A stretch of 64,000 bases of DNA from CAJCIS01 sp965276755 (GCA_965276755.1 OZ255625.1:2480001-2544000), one strand, 5' to 3'. Shown: positions 26,059-34,931, counted from the stretch's first letter. Notes: generated by a model from the letters alone, not told the origin. Numbers and translations: made by a program.

Positions 26059-27667
26059 CAATTTCGACTACGTGATCGTCGGCGGCGGCCCCGCCGGGTG
26101 TGCGCTGGCCGCCCGCCTGGCCGATGCGCGGCCGGATTGGCGTGTCGCCATCATCGAGGCCGGCCCGGCCCGCGGCGGTGCGGCCTCCGATATTCCGATG
26201 GGCCTGGCACTGATGGTCGCCAGCAAGAGCGCGCGCAATTACGCCTACGAGACCGTGCCGCAGACGGAGCTGAACAACCGGCGCGGTTTTCAGCCGCGCG
26301 GGCGCGGCATGGGCGGCAGCAGCCTGATCAACGCCATGATCTATATCCGCGGCCAGCGGCAGGATTACGAGGGCTGGGCGCGTGACCACGGCTGCCATGG
26401 CTGGGATTGGGAAGACGTGCTGCCCGCCTTTCGCCGCAGCGAAAATAACGAGCGCGGGGAGGACGAATTCCACGGCACCGGCGGCCCGCTGAACGTTGCC
26501 GATCTGCGCACGCCCAATCCGATTGCTGCGGCTTTCATCGAAGCCGGCGTGCAAGCCGGTTTCCCGCGCCGCGACGATTTCAACGGCCCCGCGCAGGAAG
26601 GCGTGGGCTGGTATCAGGTGACGCAGAAAGGCGGGGCACGCTGGAGCGCCGCGCGCGGCTATCTGGGAACGCCGCGTTCCAATCTGACTGTGCTGACGGA
26701 TTGCCAGGCCCAGCGCATTGTTTTTGACCGCAAGCGCGCAACGGGCGTGGAAATCCTGCGTGGCAAGCAGCGCAGCACGGTGCACGCACGCGCCGAAGTG
26801 ATCGTATCTGCCGGCGCGTTCGGCTCGCCGCAATTGCTGCAGGCGTCGGGCATTGGGCCGGGCGCGCATCTGCGCGCGCTGGGGATTGCCGTCGTGCACG
26901 ACAGCACCGAGGTCGGCGCCAATCTGCAGGACCATATCGACTACACGATCAACCGCAAATTCCGCCACCCGGCGCTGTTCGGCACCGATCCGCGGCTGGT
27001 ACCCGCCATGTGGAAGGGCTGGCAGGATTACCGGCGCGACGGCACGGGCATGCTGACAAGCAATTTCGCAGAGTCGGGTGCCTTTTTGCGCACGCGCCCC
27101 GATCTGGATCGGCCGGACGTGCAATTGCATTTCATTGCAGCTTTGGTCGATGACCACGGGCGCCGCCGCCACATCGCGCGCGGCTATTCCGTGCACACCT
27201 GCGTGCTGCGTCCGAAAAGCCGCGGCACGGTGCGCCTGGCCAGCCCTGATATGCACGTGGCCCCGCTGATCGATCCGCGCTTTCTGACCGCGCACGAGGA
27301 TATGGACACGCTTGTCGCTGGCGTGTCGCTGGCGTTGCGCATCCTGGAGCAGCCCGCGATGGCCGGCTTTGACGGCCCCGCTTTCCATGGCACCGGGCGC
27401 GAGGAAGCCGACGCCCTGATCCCGCTGATCCGCGCGCATGCCGATACGATCTATCATCCCGTCGGCACGTGCCGCATGGGCGGCGATGAAGGCTCCGTGC
27501 TCGACCCGCAATTGCGCGTGCGCGGCGTCGAGGGTTTGCGCGTGGTGGACGCCAGCATCATGCCCACCCTGATCAGCGGCAACACGCAAGCGCCGAGTGC
27601 AATGATCGGCGAGCGTGCGTCCGATTTCATTCGCGCAAGCAACACGCCGGCGCGGGTGGCTGCCTGA
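26051..27667 (+). CDS. GMC-family oxidoreductase (choline/alcohol dehydrogenase-like)
   Basis: 538 residues, ATG at 26051 inside the SDR 3' end. The FAD motif DYVIVGGGPAGCALAARL is N-terminal. GMC signature 1 is GRGMGGSSLINAMIYIRG, and signature 2 is SAGAFGSPQLLQASGIG. The C-terminal motif DTIYHPVGTCRMG contains the catalytic histidine, and NTQAPSAMIGERA closes the protein. The family oxidises alcohols or choline with membrane quinone or oxygen as acceptor. The acyl-CoA genes around it favour an alcohol-to-acid role over choline, and no betB or betI homologue is nearby. Confidence 0.9.
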   Translation: MSDNFDYVIVGGGPAGCALAARLADARPDWRVAIIEAGPARGGAASDIPMGLALMVASKSARNYAYETVPQTELNNRRGFQPRGRGMGGSSLINAMIYIRGQRQDYEGWARDHGCHGWDWEDVLPAFRRSENNERGEDEFHGTGGPLNVADLRTPNPIAAAFIEAGVQAGFPRRDDFNGPAQEGVGWYQVTQKGGARWSAARGYLGTPRSNLTVLTDCQAQRIVFDRKRATGVEILRGKQRSTVHARAEVIVSAGAFGSPQLLQASGIGPGAHLRALGIAVVHDSTEVGANLQDHIDYTINRKFRHPALFGTDPRLVPAMWKGWQDYRRDGTGMLTSNFAESGAFLRTRPDLDRPDVQLHFIAALVDDHGRRRHIARGYSVHTCVLRPKSRGTVRLASPDMHVAPLIDPRFLTAHEDMDTLVAGVSLALRILEQPAMAGFDGPAFHGTGREEADALIPLIRAHADTIYHPVGTCRMGGDEGSVLDPQLRVRGVEGLRVVDASIMPTLISGNTQAPSAMIGERASDFIRASNTPARVAA

Positions 27668-28281
27668 CCCGCGCCGGCGGCAAATTCGCAGCCGAGCTCC
27701 TCGTCAACCTCGTCCTGCCATGGCTGACATACAAAGCGCTGCTGCCCCATGTCAGTGAATTTGCCGCCATCGCCTGGTCCGCAGCACCGCCCACCGCGTG
27801 GAGCTTGCTTGAACTCGCGCGCCACCGCACGCTGGATGCGCTCAGCGCGCTGGTGCTTGCCGGTATTGCGCTGTCGCTGGCGGCACTGGCTTTCGGCGGA
27901 TCGCCGCGCATGCTGATGGTGCGCGAAAACCTCTTTACGGTACCGATCGGCCTGTTGTTTCTGGTCTCACTCGGCATGCGCAAACCGCTGATCTACTACG
28001 CAGCGTCAGCCACGATGGCGCGCAGCAGCCCCGAGCAGCACGCCATTTTCGAAGCGGCCTGGCAGCGGCCGGAGGTTTTGCACGGACTGCGCGTGTTATC
28101 CCTTGTCTGGGGCGCGGGTTTGATTGCGCAAGGTCTGCTGCTGGGCTGGATGGCATGGACATGGCCGATCCCGACTTACCTGTGGGCGTCCCCGATTATT
28201 GGCTACGGCATTATCGCGGGGTTGGGCGTTTGGACGTGGTATTATAGAACCGGCATGCGCCGCGCGGCGATGCGCGGGTAA
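27664..28281 (+). CDS. VC0807-like membrane protein, start uncertain
   Basis: Homology begins upstream of the first conventional start. The frame upstream of the TTG at 27805 encodes AAELLVNLVLPWLTY, HVSEFAAIAWSAAPP and a LARHRTLDALSALVLAGIAL stretch, which I recognise as the N-terminal half of the VC0807 family, and it is open back past 27664. No ATG, GTG or TTG exists between the GMC stop and 27805 in this frame. A CTG at 27664 overlaps the GMC stop (CTGA) and could start by coupling. About five hydrophobic segments are present. Function of the family is unknown. Confidence 0.68.
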   Translation: MTRAGGKFAAELLVNLVLPWLTYKALLPHVSEFAAIAWSAAPPTAWSLLELARHRTLDALSALVLAGIALSLAALAFGGSPRMLMVRENLFTVPIGLLFLVSLGMRKPLIYYAASATMARSSPEQHAIFEAAWQRPEVLHGLRVLSLVWGAGLIAQGLLLGWMAWTWPIPTYLWASPIIGYGIIAGLGVWTWYYRTGMRRAAMRG

Positions 28282-28308
28282 GGGATGCGCGGGTAAAGAC
28301 TGGGGGAT

Positions 28309-29208
28309 TTATGACTCACCATCCAGATCCTTGTCCGACCAGCCCTGGTGACGCGCTTCAGGCCCCGTATCGGGCTCCATTTCGCTGATGCGCGTCATGT
28401 CGGCAAGCGGCGTGCCGTCGGCTTCGGACGTAATCACGTCAACGTAGCGGCTGCCGAAGACGACATCGCGCGGCCCAAAGGTGCGCACCTCGTGCACAAT
28501 GGTCGCCAAGGCGGGATCGCGGGCCTCGATCGCCAGGAACATGTTTGCTTCATTACTGATCAACGCGTGCGCGTCCACGCCATGCAGCGGGCTTTTTTCA
28601 TCAAGCACATGCATCAACGTCCAGGTCAGCGGAAAAATGGGCAGCCTGGCGCGCAGCAGAGCCAGATCCTCGACGCGACGGAAGGTCGCACCCTCGTTAG
28701 ATTGCTCGCGTAATAAAACGCTCAGATGCGCGTGCGCATCGGCAAGCGGGCTGAGCCGGCCATTGCCCAGCCGCAACATCAAGGTGGGCACGCCATTGTG
28801 CTGACACACGGCCAGGCGGCTGGCGATGATGAATTTTGCCCGCGGGCGCGAAAAGCGCACAAAGGTCAGGCCCGTCATAATGGCGGTAAAACCCAGCCCC
28901 ATGGCAATTTCGGCGCACGCAATCACGTGGCCATAAAGCGAGGCCGGGTACATCTCGCCATAGCCGACAGTGGCCAGCGTTTCGAAGCTGAAAAAGAAGG
29001 TATCGGCCAGCGATCCCGCACGCGCATTTGCAATCGATCCCGGCACCAGCCCATAGAGCAGCGCAAAGACCACGTTCACCGCCAAGTAGGTGCACAGCAG
29101 CAGCGCGATGAATTGCGGCCAGGAGAGTGTCACGGCCAGATGGTAGGGGTCGCTCAGATCGAAGCGCGAAACCCCTCGCTTGGCATAGGCGAACTTGCCA
29201 ACCTGCAC
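28309..29208 (-). CDS. Inward-rectifier potassium channel (KirBac-like)
   Basis: About 299 residues if started at GTG 29208. No strong ribosome binding site is seen, and an alternative CTG overlaps the stop of the upstream gene. The order is a slide helix (DLSDPYHLAVTLSWPQF), TM1, pore helix with selectivity filter TVGYG in SFETLATVGYGEMYP near residue 80, TM2 (AIMTGLTFVRFSRPRAKF), then the cytosolic Kir beta domain with LMLRLGNGR, FRRVEDL and PIFPLTWTLMHVLDE. It conducts potassium across the inner membrane. It follows an acyl-CoA dehydrogenase closely on the same strand, an odd context for a channel. Confidence 0.9.
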   Translation of the reverse strand: MQVGKFAYAKRGVSRFDLSDPYHLAVTLSWPQFIALLLCTYLAVNVVFALLYGLVPGSIANARAGSLADTFFFSFETLATVGYGEMYPASLYGHVIACAEIAMGLGFTAIMTGLTFVRFSRPRAKFIIASRLAVCQHNGVPTLMLRLGNGRLSPLADAHAHLSVLLREQSNEGATFRRVEDLALLRARLPIFPLTWTLMHVLDEKSPLHGVDAHALISNEANMFLAIEARDPALATIVHEVRTFGPRDVVFGSRYVDVITSEADGTPLADMTRISEMEPDTGPEARHQGWSDKDLDGES

Positions 29209-29234
29209 GCGTGCATGGGAGTGGGGCGGCTGGC

Positions 29235-30389
29235 TCAGGCGGCCTCCAGCAGACCACCGGCGCCATCGAGCAGGCGCATGTGGTGGTCCGTGTCGCCGAA
29301 CTGGCTCTGGATCATCGTCAGGCGCTTGAAATAATGCCCGGCGCGATACTCCATGGTGACACCGATGCCGCCATGCATCTGCACCGCGGCCTCGCCGAGA
29401 AAATGCGCCGAATTGTTGATCTGCATCTTGGCCGCCGAGATTGCGGCGCGGCGCGCGCGTGCGTCCTCGGTCATTGCCATCATGGCCGCGAAATACTCCA
29501 TGCTGCGCGCGGTTTCCAGCGCGGTGAACATGTCGACGGAGCGGTGCTGCAGCACCTGGAAGCTGCCGATCGTCACGCCGAACTGCTTGCGTGTTTTCAG
29601 GTAATCGACGGTCATTTCGTGCAGCGCTGCCATGGCACCCACGGCTTCGGCGCACAGGGCGGCAATGGCGATGTCGGTGACGCGGTCGATCAGATCCGCA
29701 CCTTGATCTACCTCACCCAGCACCGCATCCGCGCCGAGTTCGACCTGCGCCAGGCTGACCGCCGCGCCCCGCAATCCGTCCTGGGTGGCAAAGCCGCGGC
29801 GCGAAATGCCCGGCGCGTTCGCGTCCACCAGAAATAGCGTGATGCCGTGACGGTCACGATGCGTGCCCGAGGTGCGCGCGGATACGATCAGCTTGCCGGC
29901 GCACTCACCGTGCAGCACCACGCTCTTATCGCCCTCCAGCACAAAGCCGGTGCCGGTGCGGCGTGCCATGGCGGTAACGTCGTGCAAATCGTAGCGCGCC
30001 TGGCGCTCGGTATGGGCGAATGCCAGACGCAGCGAGCCATCGGCAATCGCCGGGATGAGCGCCGCGCGTTGTTCGGACGTGCCGCCCAGGCGGATCAGGT
30101 TACCGCCCAGGATGACGGTGGCCATGAACGGCTCGAGTGCCAGGCCGCGGCCGATGGCTTCCATGACGATCATGGTTTCCACCGTGCCTGCGCCGAAGCC
30201 ACCGTCTTCCTCGCTGAAGGGAAGCGCGAGCAGGCCGAGTTCGGCGTATTTGGCCCAGAGCGCTTCGCTGTAGCCGGGGGGGGCGGCTTGTGTGCGGCGG
30301 CGGAGGGCGAGGTCGTCGTAGGCGGGGGCAATGAGGCGATCGACGCTGTCTTTGAGGAGGCGTTGTTCGTCCGAAAATTCGAAGTCCAT
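29235..30389 (-). CDS. Acyl-CoA dehydrogenase
   Basis: 384 residues from ATG at 30389 with AGGA upstream. Upstream codons are repeat sequence. It starts MDFEFSDEQRLLKDSV as typical family members do. Landmarks include LAFAHTERQARYDL, KQFGVTIGSFQVLQHR and AVQMHGGIGVTMEY near the C-terminus. It belongs to the shorter class often encoded as the second of two dissimilar acyl-CoA dehydrogenases that form a heteromer for degradation of steroid side chains or branched acyl chains. It is separated from the other dehydrogenase by a family A repeat. Confidence 0.9.
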   Translation of the reverse strand: MDFEFSDEQRLLKDSVDRLIAPAYDDLALRRRTQAAPPGYSEALWAKYAELGLLALPFSEEDGGFGAGTVETMIVMEAIGRGLALEPFMATVILGGNLIRLGGTSEQRAALIPAIADGSLRLAFAHTERQARYDLHDVTAMARRTGTGFVLEGDKSVVLHGECAGKLIVSARTSGTHRDRHGITLFLVDANAPGISRRGFATQDGLRGAAVSLAQVELGADAVLGEVDQGADLIDRVTDIAIAALCAEAVGAMAALHEMTVDYLKTRKQFGVTIGSFQVLQHRSVDMFTALETARSMEYFAAMMAMTEDARARRAAISAAKMQINNSAHFLGEAAVQMHGGIGVTMEYRAGHYFKRLTMIQSQFGDTDHHMRLLDGAGGLLEAA

Positions 30390-30404
30390 GATAAATCCTA
30401 GAAG

Positions 30405-30569
30405 AAAGGCCAGGGCTCTGCCCTGGACCCGCTGGGGCCTGAGGCCCCAGACCCCCCTTTGTTGTACCCGCGAAAAGATTGGGGTCTGGGGACTTGTCCC
30501 GAGCGGGGGTCGCCACCAGAGCGCCACCGGTTCAAGCGCCGGTGGCGACGGGCAGAGCCCCTGGCCTTA
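30405..30569. repeat. Family A palindrome, full, between the two acyl-CoA dehydrogenases
   Basis: Left half CCAGGGCTCTGCCCTGG and CTGGGGCCTGAGGCCCCAG. Right half GGGGTCTGGGGACTTGTCCC and GGGCAGAGCCCCTGG, but the right half carries an extra block at about 30508-30547 that is palindromic itself (CGCCACCGG / CCGGTGGCG). Confidence 0.82.
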
Positions 30570-30570
30570 A

Positions 30571-31779
30571 TTAAAATCCAAGCACCATTTTCGCTATTAT
30601 ATTCCTCTGAATCTCATTAGATCCCCCGTAAATCGTCACCTTGCGATAATTGAAGTACGTCGGCGCCGCCGTATCCGCCCAGTCAAACCCATCGGGCAAA
30701 TCATTTGCCCCCTCCTCCGGCTCATCATTCTCGTCGTGATAAGGCAGCGCAAACGGCCCAGCCAACTCCAGCGCCAGCTCCGTCGTTCGCTGCTGAATCT
30801 CGGATCCCTTGATCTTCAGGATCGAAGACGCAGGATTGGGCATCCCGCCGCTATTCTGCTCGGCCGCAATCACGCGCAACTGCGTCATCTCCAGCGCCTT
30901 CAGTTCCGTCTCCACGGCAAAAACCTTGTGGCGGAAAGCCTCATTCTCCCACATCGTGCCGTCACCAACAGGCACCGCCTGTGCCAATTCGCGCAACCGG
31001 CGCAGCCGCGCTTTCGACGTTCCCACGCGCGCGATGTTGGAACGTTCATTGGCCAACAGGAACTTCGCGCAATCCCAGCCGCGATGCTCCGTGCCAATCA
31101 GATTCTCGACCGGAACCCGTACGTCATCAAAGAAGACCTCGTTCACCTCATGCCCGCCGTCCACCAACTGGATCGGCCGCACGGTAATCCCCGGCGTCTT
31201 CATGTCTGCGACAATGAAACTGATCCCCTCCTGCGGCTTGCGCGCCTCGGGGTTGGTGCGGGCCAGAAAAAAGATCCAGTCGGCATATTGGCCCAATGTC
31301 GTCCAGGTCTTCTGCCCATTGACTACGTAATGATCGCCATCGCGCACCGCGCGCGTCTTCAGGCTGGCGAGATCGGAGCCGGCGCCCGGCTCCGAAAAGC
31401 CCTGGCACCACCAGATATCCATGTTCGCCGTTGCCGGCAGGAAACGCTCCTTTTGCGCCTGTGTGCCGAAATGGGCGATCACCGGCCCGACCATTGCCGT
31501 GTTGAACGGCAGCGGCGCCGGCACGTCATTGGACAGCACCTCCTCGGTAAAGATGTAGCGCTGCATGGGCGTCCAGTCGCGGCCGCCCCATTCCACCGGC
31601 CAGTTCGGCACGGCCAGACCGTGTTCATTCATGATGCGCTGACAATTGCGCATGTCCTCGGGCGAGCCATGCCGGCCCGACGCACCCTTCTGGCGGATTT
31701 CGGCCGGTATCTTGGTGCGGAAGAACGTGCGCATCTCGTCGCGGAAGGCGATTTCCTCGGGCGTGTATCTCAAATCCAT
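30571..31779 (-). CDS. Acyl-CoA dehydrogenase
   Basis: 402 residues from ATG at 31779 (MDLRYTPEEIAFRDEMR). Landmarks: VPNWPVEWGGRDW, WWCQGFSEPGAGSDLASL (FAD/substrate loop), VVNGQKTWTTLGQYADW and IYGGSNEIQRNIIAKMVLG at the C-terminus. It is the longer partner type of the pair with 29235-30389. It lies only four bases downstream of the acyl-CoA ligase stop, so the two are one operon. Expected reaction: alpha-beta dehydrogenation of an acyl-CoA with electrons going to ETF. Confidence 0.92.
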   Translation of the reverse strand: MDLRYTPEEIAFRDEMRTFFRTKIPAEIRQKGASGRHGSPEDMRNCQRIMNEHGLAVPNWPVEWGGRDWTPMQRYIFTEEVLSNDVPAPLPFNTAMVGPVIAHFGTQAQKERFLPATANMDIWWCQGFSEPGAGSDLASLKTRAVRDGDHYVVNGQKTWTTLGQYADWIFFLARTNPEARKPQEGISFIVADMKTPGITVRPIQLVDGGHEVNEVFFDDVRVPVENLIGTEHRGWDCAKFLLANERSNIARVGTSKARLRRLRELAQAVPVGDGTMWENEAFRHKVFAVETELKALEMTQLRVIAAEQNSGGMPNPASSILKIKGSEIQQRTTELALELAGPFALPYHDENDEPEEGANDLPDGFDWADTAAPTYFNYRKVTIYGGSNEIQRNIIAKMVLGF

Positions 31780-31783
31780 GGGC

Positions 31784-33478
31784 TCAGGCTCCTTTGCTTT
31801 CGCGCAGCACACGTTCTTCCTCGGCCAGCACGTTGGCCAGCAATTTGCCCACCGGGCTTTTCGGCAAATCCGCACGGACTTCCAGCGCCGCCGGCATTTC
31901 GTGGCGCCCCAGCCGATCGGCAAGAAAGGCACGCAACTCATCCAGGCTCGGCGCCTCGGCGCCTGCGCGCAACTTGACGAACGCCTTGGCCGCCTCGCCG
32001 CGATATTCGTCCGGCACGCCGATGACGATACATTCTTCCACGGCCGAGTGCTCATGGATCGCATTCTCTATCATCGCCGGATACACGTTGAAGCCGCCGG
32101 AAATGATCATGCGCTTCTTGCGATCGCGGATGAAGAACAGCCCGTCGGGTTCCATCAGCCCGATATCGCCGGTCAGGAAAAACCCATCGACGAAGCTCTG
32201 CGCGTCCAGCTCCGGCTGGTTCCAATAGCCCGAAAATACGTTGGGCCCGCGCACGGCAATTTCGCCCACTTCGCCCGCAGCCAGAGCGCGGTGCGGATCG
32301 TCCAGTCCCACGATGCGCAATTCAATGCCAGGCAGTGGCGTGCCGATCATGCCTGGCCGCGTCACGACGTCGATCGGCGTGCGCGTGCCGGCCGCGCACG
32401 TTTCGGTCATGCCCCAGCCGCCGCGCACGCGCTGGCCCAGCAGTCCCTCGACCTTGCGCGCCACCTCGTGCGGCATCGGCGCACCGCCCGAGCCCACCAG
32501 CGCCAAAGACGAAAAATCCTGGCCGGCTGCGGCCGGCGCCGCCAGGAGTGCCACCAGCATCGTCGGCACCGCCGCCAAAGACGTCGCGCGCTTCTCAGTA
32601 ATATCGCGCAGCGTCGTCGCCACATCGAAGCGCGGCCGCAGCAGGATCTGGTTGCCCTCGGCCACCGAGACAAGAAGGATCACCTCCAGCGCGTAGATGT
32701 GAAACATCGGCAGCACGCCGATCACGCGCTGCTCGCCCGGCGCCGGAATGCCGCTATCGCGCCAGGCGCGGTAAATCGAGGTGGCGGCTGTCAGGTTGCG
32801 ATGCGACAGCATTGCCCCCTTGGGCATGCCCGTCGTGCCGCCGGTATATTGCAGCAGCGCGACCTGCTCGGGGTCGATCACCGGCCATGCGCCCGCAGCC
32901 TCGTCCGAGAAAACGCTCTCCAAACGCTGGACCTGCGCACCGTATTCGGGCTGCGGCCAGGCCGCTCCGCCCCAGAATGCGTCCTGCCCCACCAGCAGCA
33001 ACCGCGCCAACCCCGCTTCCACAAAGCGGACGGCACCCACGCCCAGCCCGCCCATGTCGGTGCTGATCACCACGTCCGCGCCGCTGTCCATCATCTTGTG
33101 GGCAAGCTCGCGCGGGGCATCCAGCGGGCTCAGATGCACCAGGCGCGCGCCCAGTTTCAGCGCCGCGAAGAAGCAGACGCTGTGCCATGGCGTATTTGGC
33201 AGGAACAGTGCCACCGTGCTGCCGGGACCGATGCCCAATCGGCGCAAGCCTGCGGCCATGCGATCAGTCATGCCGGCCAAAGCGCCGAAGCTGACAGTCC
33301 GGTCGTGGTATTCAAGCGCAGGCCGGTCAGGCCAGGCGGACGCGGCGCGGTCCAGCAGATCGGGAACGGGGCCGGTTTCGATGGGCATGCCCCAATCGAC
33401 GTCGGCCGGATAACGCGCCTCCCACGGGTGGCGCGTCCTGGGCGGCGCTTGGTCGAAGGACGATGCGTGCTGGTCCAC
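31784..33478 (-). CDS. Fatty-acid/carboxylate-CoA ligase (AMP-binding)
   Basis: 564 residues. The ATP-binding P-loop YTGGTTGMPKGAMLSH, the GWGMTE motif, FLTGDIGLMEPDG and the terminal lysine motif KSPVGKLL are present. Product: an acyl-CoA from a free acid, ATP and CoA. It heads a minus-strand operon of ligase, dehydrogenase, dehydrogenase and Kir channel, and is divergent from the SDR at 33583. The chain length or ring structure of the substrate cannot be told. Confidence 0.92.
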   Translation of the reverse strand: MDQHASSFDQAPPRTRHPWEARYPADVDWGMPIETGPVPDLLDRAASAWPDRPALEYHDRTVSFGALAGMTDRMAAGLRRLGIGPGSTVALFLPNTPWHSVCFFAALKLGARLVHLSPLDAPRELAHKMMDSGADVVISTDMGGLGVGAVRFVEAGLARLLLVGQDAFWGGAAWPQPEYGAQVQRLESVFSDEAAGAWPVIDPEQVALLQYTGGTTGMPKGAMLSHRNLTAATSIYRAWRDSGIPAPGEQRVIGVLPMFHIYALEVILLVSVAEGNQILLRPRFDVATTLRDITEKRATSLAAVPTMLVALLAAPAAAGQDFSSLALVGSGGAPMPHEVARKVEGLLGQRVRGGWGMTETCAAGTRTPIDVVTRPGMIGTPLPGIELRIVGLDDPHRALAAGEVGEIAVRGPNVFSGYWNQPELDAQSFVDGFFLTGDIGLMEPDGLFFIRDRKKRMIISGGFNVYPAMIENAIHEHSAVEECIVIGVPDEYRGEAAKAFVKLRAGAEAPSLDELRAFLADRLGRHEMPAALEVRADLPKSPVGKLLANVLAEEERVLRESKGA

Positions 33479-33582
33479 TCTCTAGGCCTCTATTGTCTCG
33501 CCCTGCCGGGCGCCTGGGCTTCCCCTGCCTGCAAACTAGGGTATTTGCCTCTAGCGTCAAACCCGGAAGGGGCGAAAAGGCG

Positions 33583-34350
33583 ATGCAACAGAGCGACAGC
33601 TTCAACCTTGCGGGACGCATCGCGCTGGTCACCGGCGCCAGCCGCGGCATCGGCGAGGCGATTGCGCACCTGCTTGCCAGCCACGGCGCGCACGTGATCG
33701 TGTCTTCCCGCCGCGCCGATGGGTGTGAGGCGGTGGCCGCCGCCATCCGCCAGGCCGGCGGCGCGGCCGAAGCCTACCCCTGCCACATCGGCGAGATGGA
33801 CCAGATCCAAGCCATCTTCGCCCACATCAAGGGGCGCCACGACCGCGTGGACATCTTGGTCAACAACGCCGCGACGAACCCGTATTTTGGCCCGATCCAG
33901 GACACAGACCTGAGCGCGTTCCAAAAGACGCTGGATGTCAATGTGCGCGGCTATTTCTACATGAGTGCCGCCGCGGTGAAGATCATGGCCACGCACGGGG
34001 GCGGGGCGATCGTCAATGTCGCCTCGGTCAATGCGATCGTGCCCGGCATGAACCAGGGCATCTATTCGATCACCAAAGCCGCTGTTGTGGGCATGACAAA
34101 AGCTTTCGCGCGCGAATGTGCACCGCTGGGCGTGCGCGTGAACGCGCTGCTGCCCGGACTGACACGCACCCGGCTTGCCGGCGCGCTGCTGGAAGGCGAG
34201 CACCGCAAGAAGTGGGAGACCAACATCCCTATGGCGCGTCCGGCCGAGCCCGCCGAAATGGCAGGTGCCGTGCTGTATCTGGTCAGCGGGGCGGCGAGTT
34301 ATACGACGGGCGTGGCGCTCAATGTCGATGGCGGTTTTTTGATTACGTAG
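33583..34350 (+). CDS. Short-chain dehydrogenase/reductase
   Basis: 255 residues, ATG at 33583 after a purine-rich GGAAGGGG tract. The frame is open further upstream without homology. Motifs: LVTGASRGIGEAIA, LVNNAATNPYFG, NVASVNA and YSITKAAV, with the C-terminal YTTGVALNVDGGFLI typical of FabG-like SDRs. It is divergent from the acyl-CoA ligase and probably takes part in the same acyl/alcohol pathway, for example as a hydroxyacyl-CoA or alcohol dehydrogenase. Confidence 0.9.
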   Translation: MQQSDSFNLAGRIALVTGASRGIGEAIAHLLASHGAHVIVSSRRADGCEAVAAAIRQAGGAAEAYPCHIGEMDQIQAIFAHIKGRHDRVDILVNNAATNPYFGPIQDTDLSAFQKTLDVNVRGYFYMSAAAVKIMATHGGGAIVNVASVNAIVPGMNQGIYSITKAAVVGMTKAFARECAPLGVRVNALLPGLTRTRLAGALLEGEHRKKWETNIPMARPAEPAEMAGAVLYLVSGAASYTTGVALNVDGGFLIT

Positions 34351-34351
34351 G

Positions 34352-34405
34352 CAAGGCAAGGGCTCTGCCCTTGACCCGCTGGGGCCGGCGGCCCCAGACC
34401 CCATT
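34352..34405. repeat. Family A half-site
   Basis: CAAGGGCTCTGCCCTTG and CTGGGGCCGGCGGCCCCAG, then ACCCCATTCATT. The changes in the first hairpin are compensated on both arms (AAGGGC / GCCCTT), which suggests the fold, not just the sequence, is maintained. Confidence 0.75.
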
Positions 34406-34426
34406 CATTAGGTTGGGAGCACATAA

Positions 34427-34825
34427 ATGAATGCCGTCGCGCTGTCCCGTTTCCTGGGCCTGTTCAGCCTAGCACTTGGTGCGATGGAGGTTGCCATACC
34501 ACGCACACTTGTGCGGGGCCTTGGCCTTCGCGGCGGCCCCTGGCTGATCCGCGCCTTCGGCCTACGCGAAATCGCCGCCGGCCTGACCATCCTAACGCAG
34601 CCCGACAGCGTCATCGGTCCATCATCGCGCGTCGGCGGTGATATCCTGGACATCGCCGTGCTGGCCGAGGCGGTCAGCAGGCGCAACCCCAATCGCGATG
34701 CCGCGGAGTTCGCCCTCGTCATGGTGCTCGGTGTTACGGGCCTGGATATTCTCTGCACGTCGCTTCTGGTGACCGGCGAACGGCGCCGCCACCGGACGGC
34801 GCTGCGCACGCAAATAAGGAAGTAG
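34427..34825 (+). CDS. Small membrane protein whose stop codon lies in a family C repeat
   Basis: 132 residues, ATG with GGGAG upstream. Hydrophobic segments at about 5-23, 40-57, 72-85 and 100-117. The segment RAFGLREIAAGLTILTQP is a motif I know from small membrane domains found alone or fused to SRPBCC (cyclase/dehydrase-like) proteins. Function unknown. The last codons, ATA AGG AAG TAG, are the first bases of the family C repeat that starts at 34816, so the C-terminus (IRK) and stop were probably donated by the repeat. Confidence 0.68.
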   Translation: MNAVALSRFLGLFSLALGAMEVAIPRTLVRGLGLRGGPWLIRAFGLREIAAGLTILTQPDSVIGPSSRVGGDILDIAVLAEAVSRRNPNRDAAEFALVMVLGVTGLDILCTSLLVTGERRRHRTALRTQIRK

Positions 34826-34931
34826 TCCTTTTTTGAAAAAAAGGACCAAAAAACTTTTACTTTTTAGAAAGCGGCCTTAACATATAAAAGTTTTTTGCTT
34901 CTTTTTTTCAAAAAAGAAGCCTTCCTTCCTT
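34816..34931. repeat. Family C palindrome, full
   Basis: Left half AAGGAAGTAG, TCCTTTTTTGAAAAAAAGGA, AACTTTTA. Right half AAAAGTTTTTTGC, CTTCTTTTTTTCAAAAAAGAAG, CCTTCCTTCC. The inner hairpin uses TCC/GGA where others use TTC/GAA, a compensated change. It separates the small membrane protein from the convergent MDR reductase. Confidence 0.88.

Noticed and set aside
27664..28281. VC0807-like gene as a pseudogene
   Set aside because: The frame is intact to the end and the conserved N-terminal sequence is in the same frame. Only the start codon is non-standard.
31646..33697. 683-codon plus-strand open frame across the acyl-CoA ligase
   Set aside because: Antisense to a protein with all AMP-ligase motifs. 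No homology seen.
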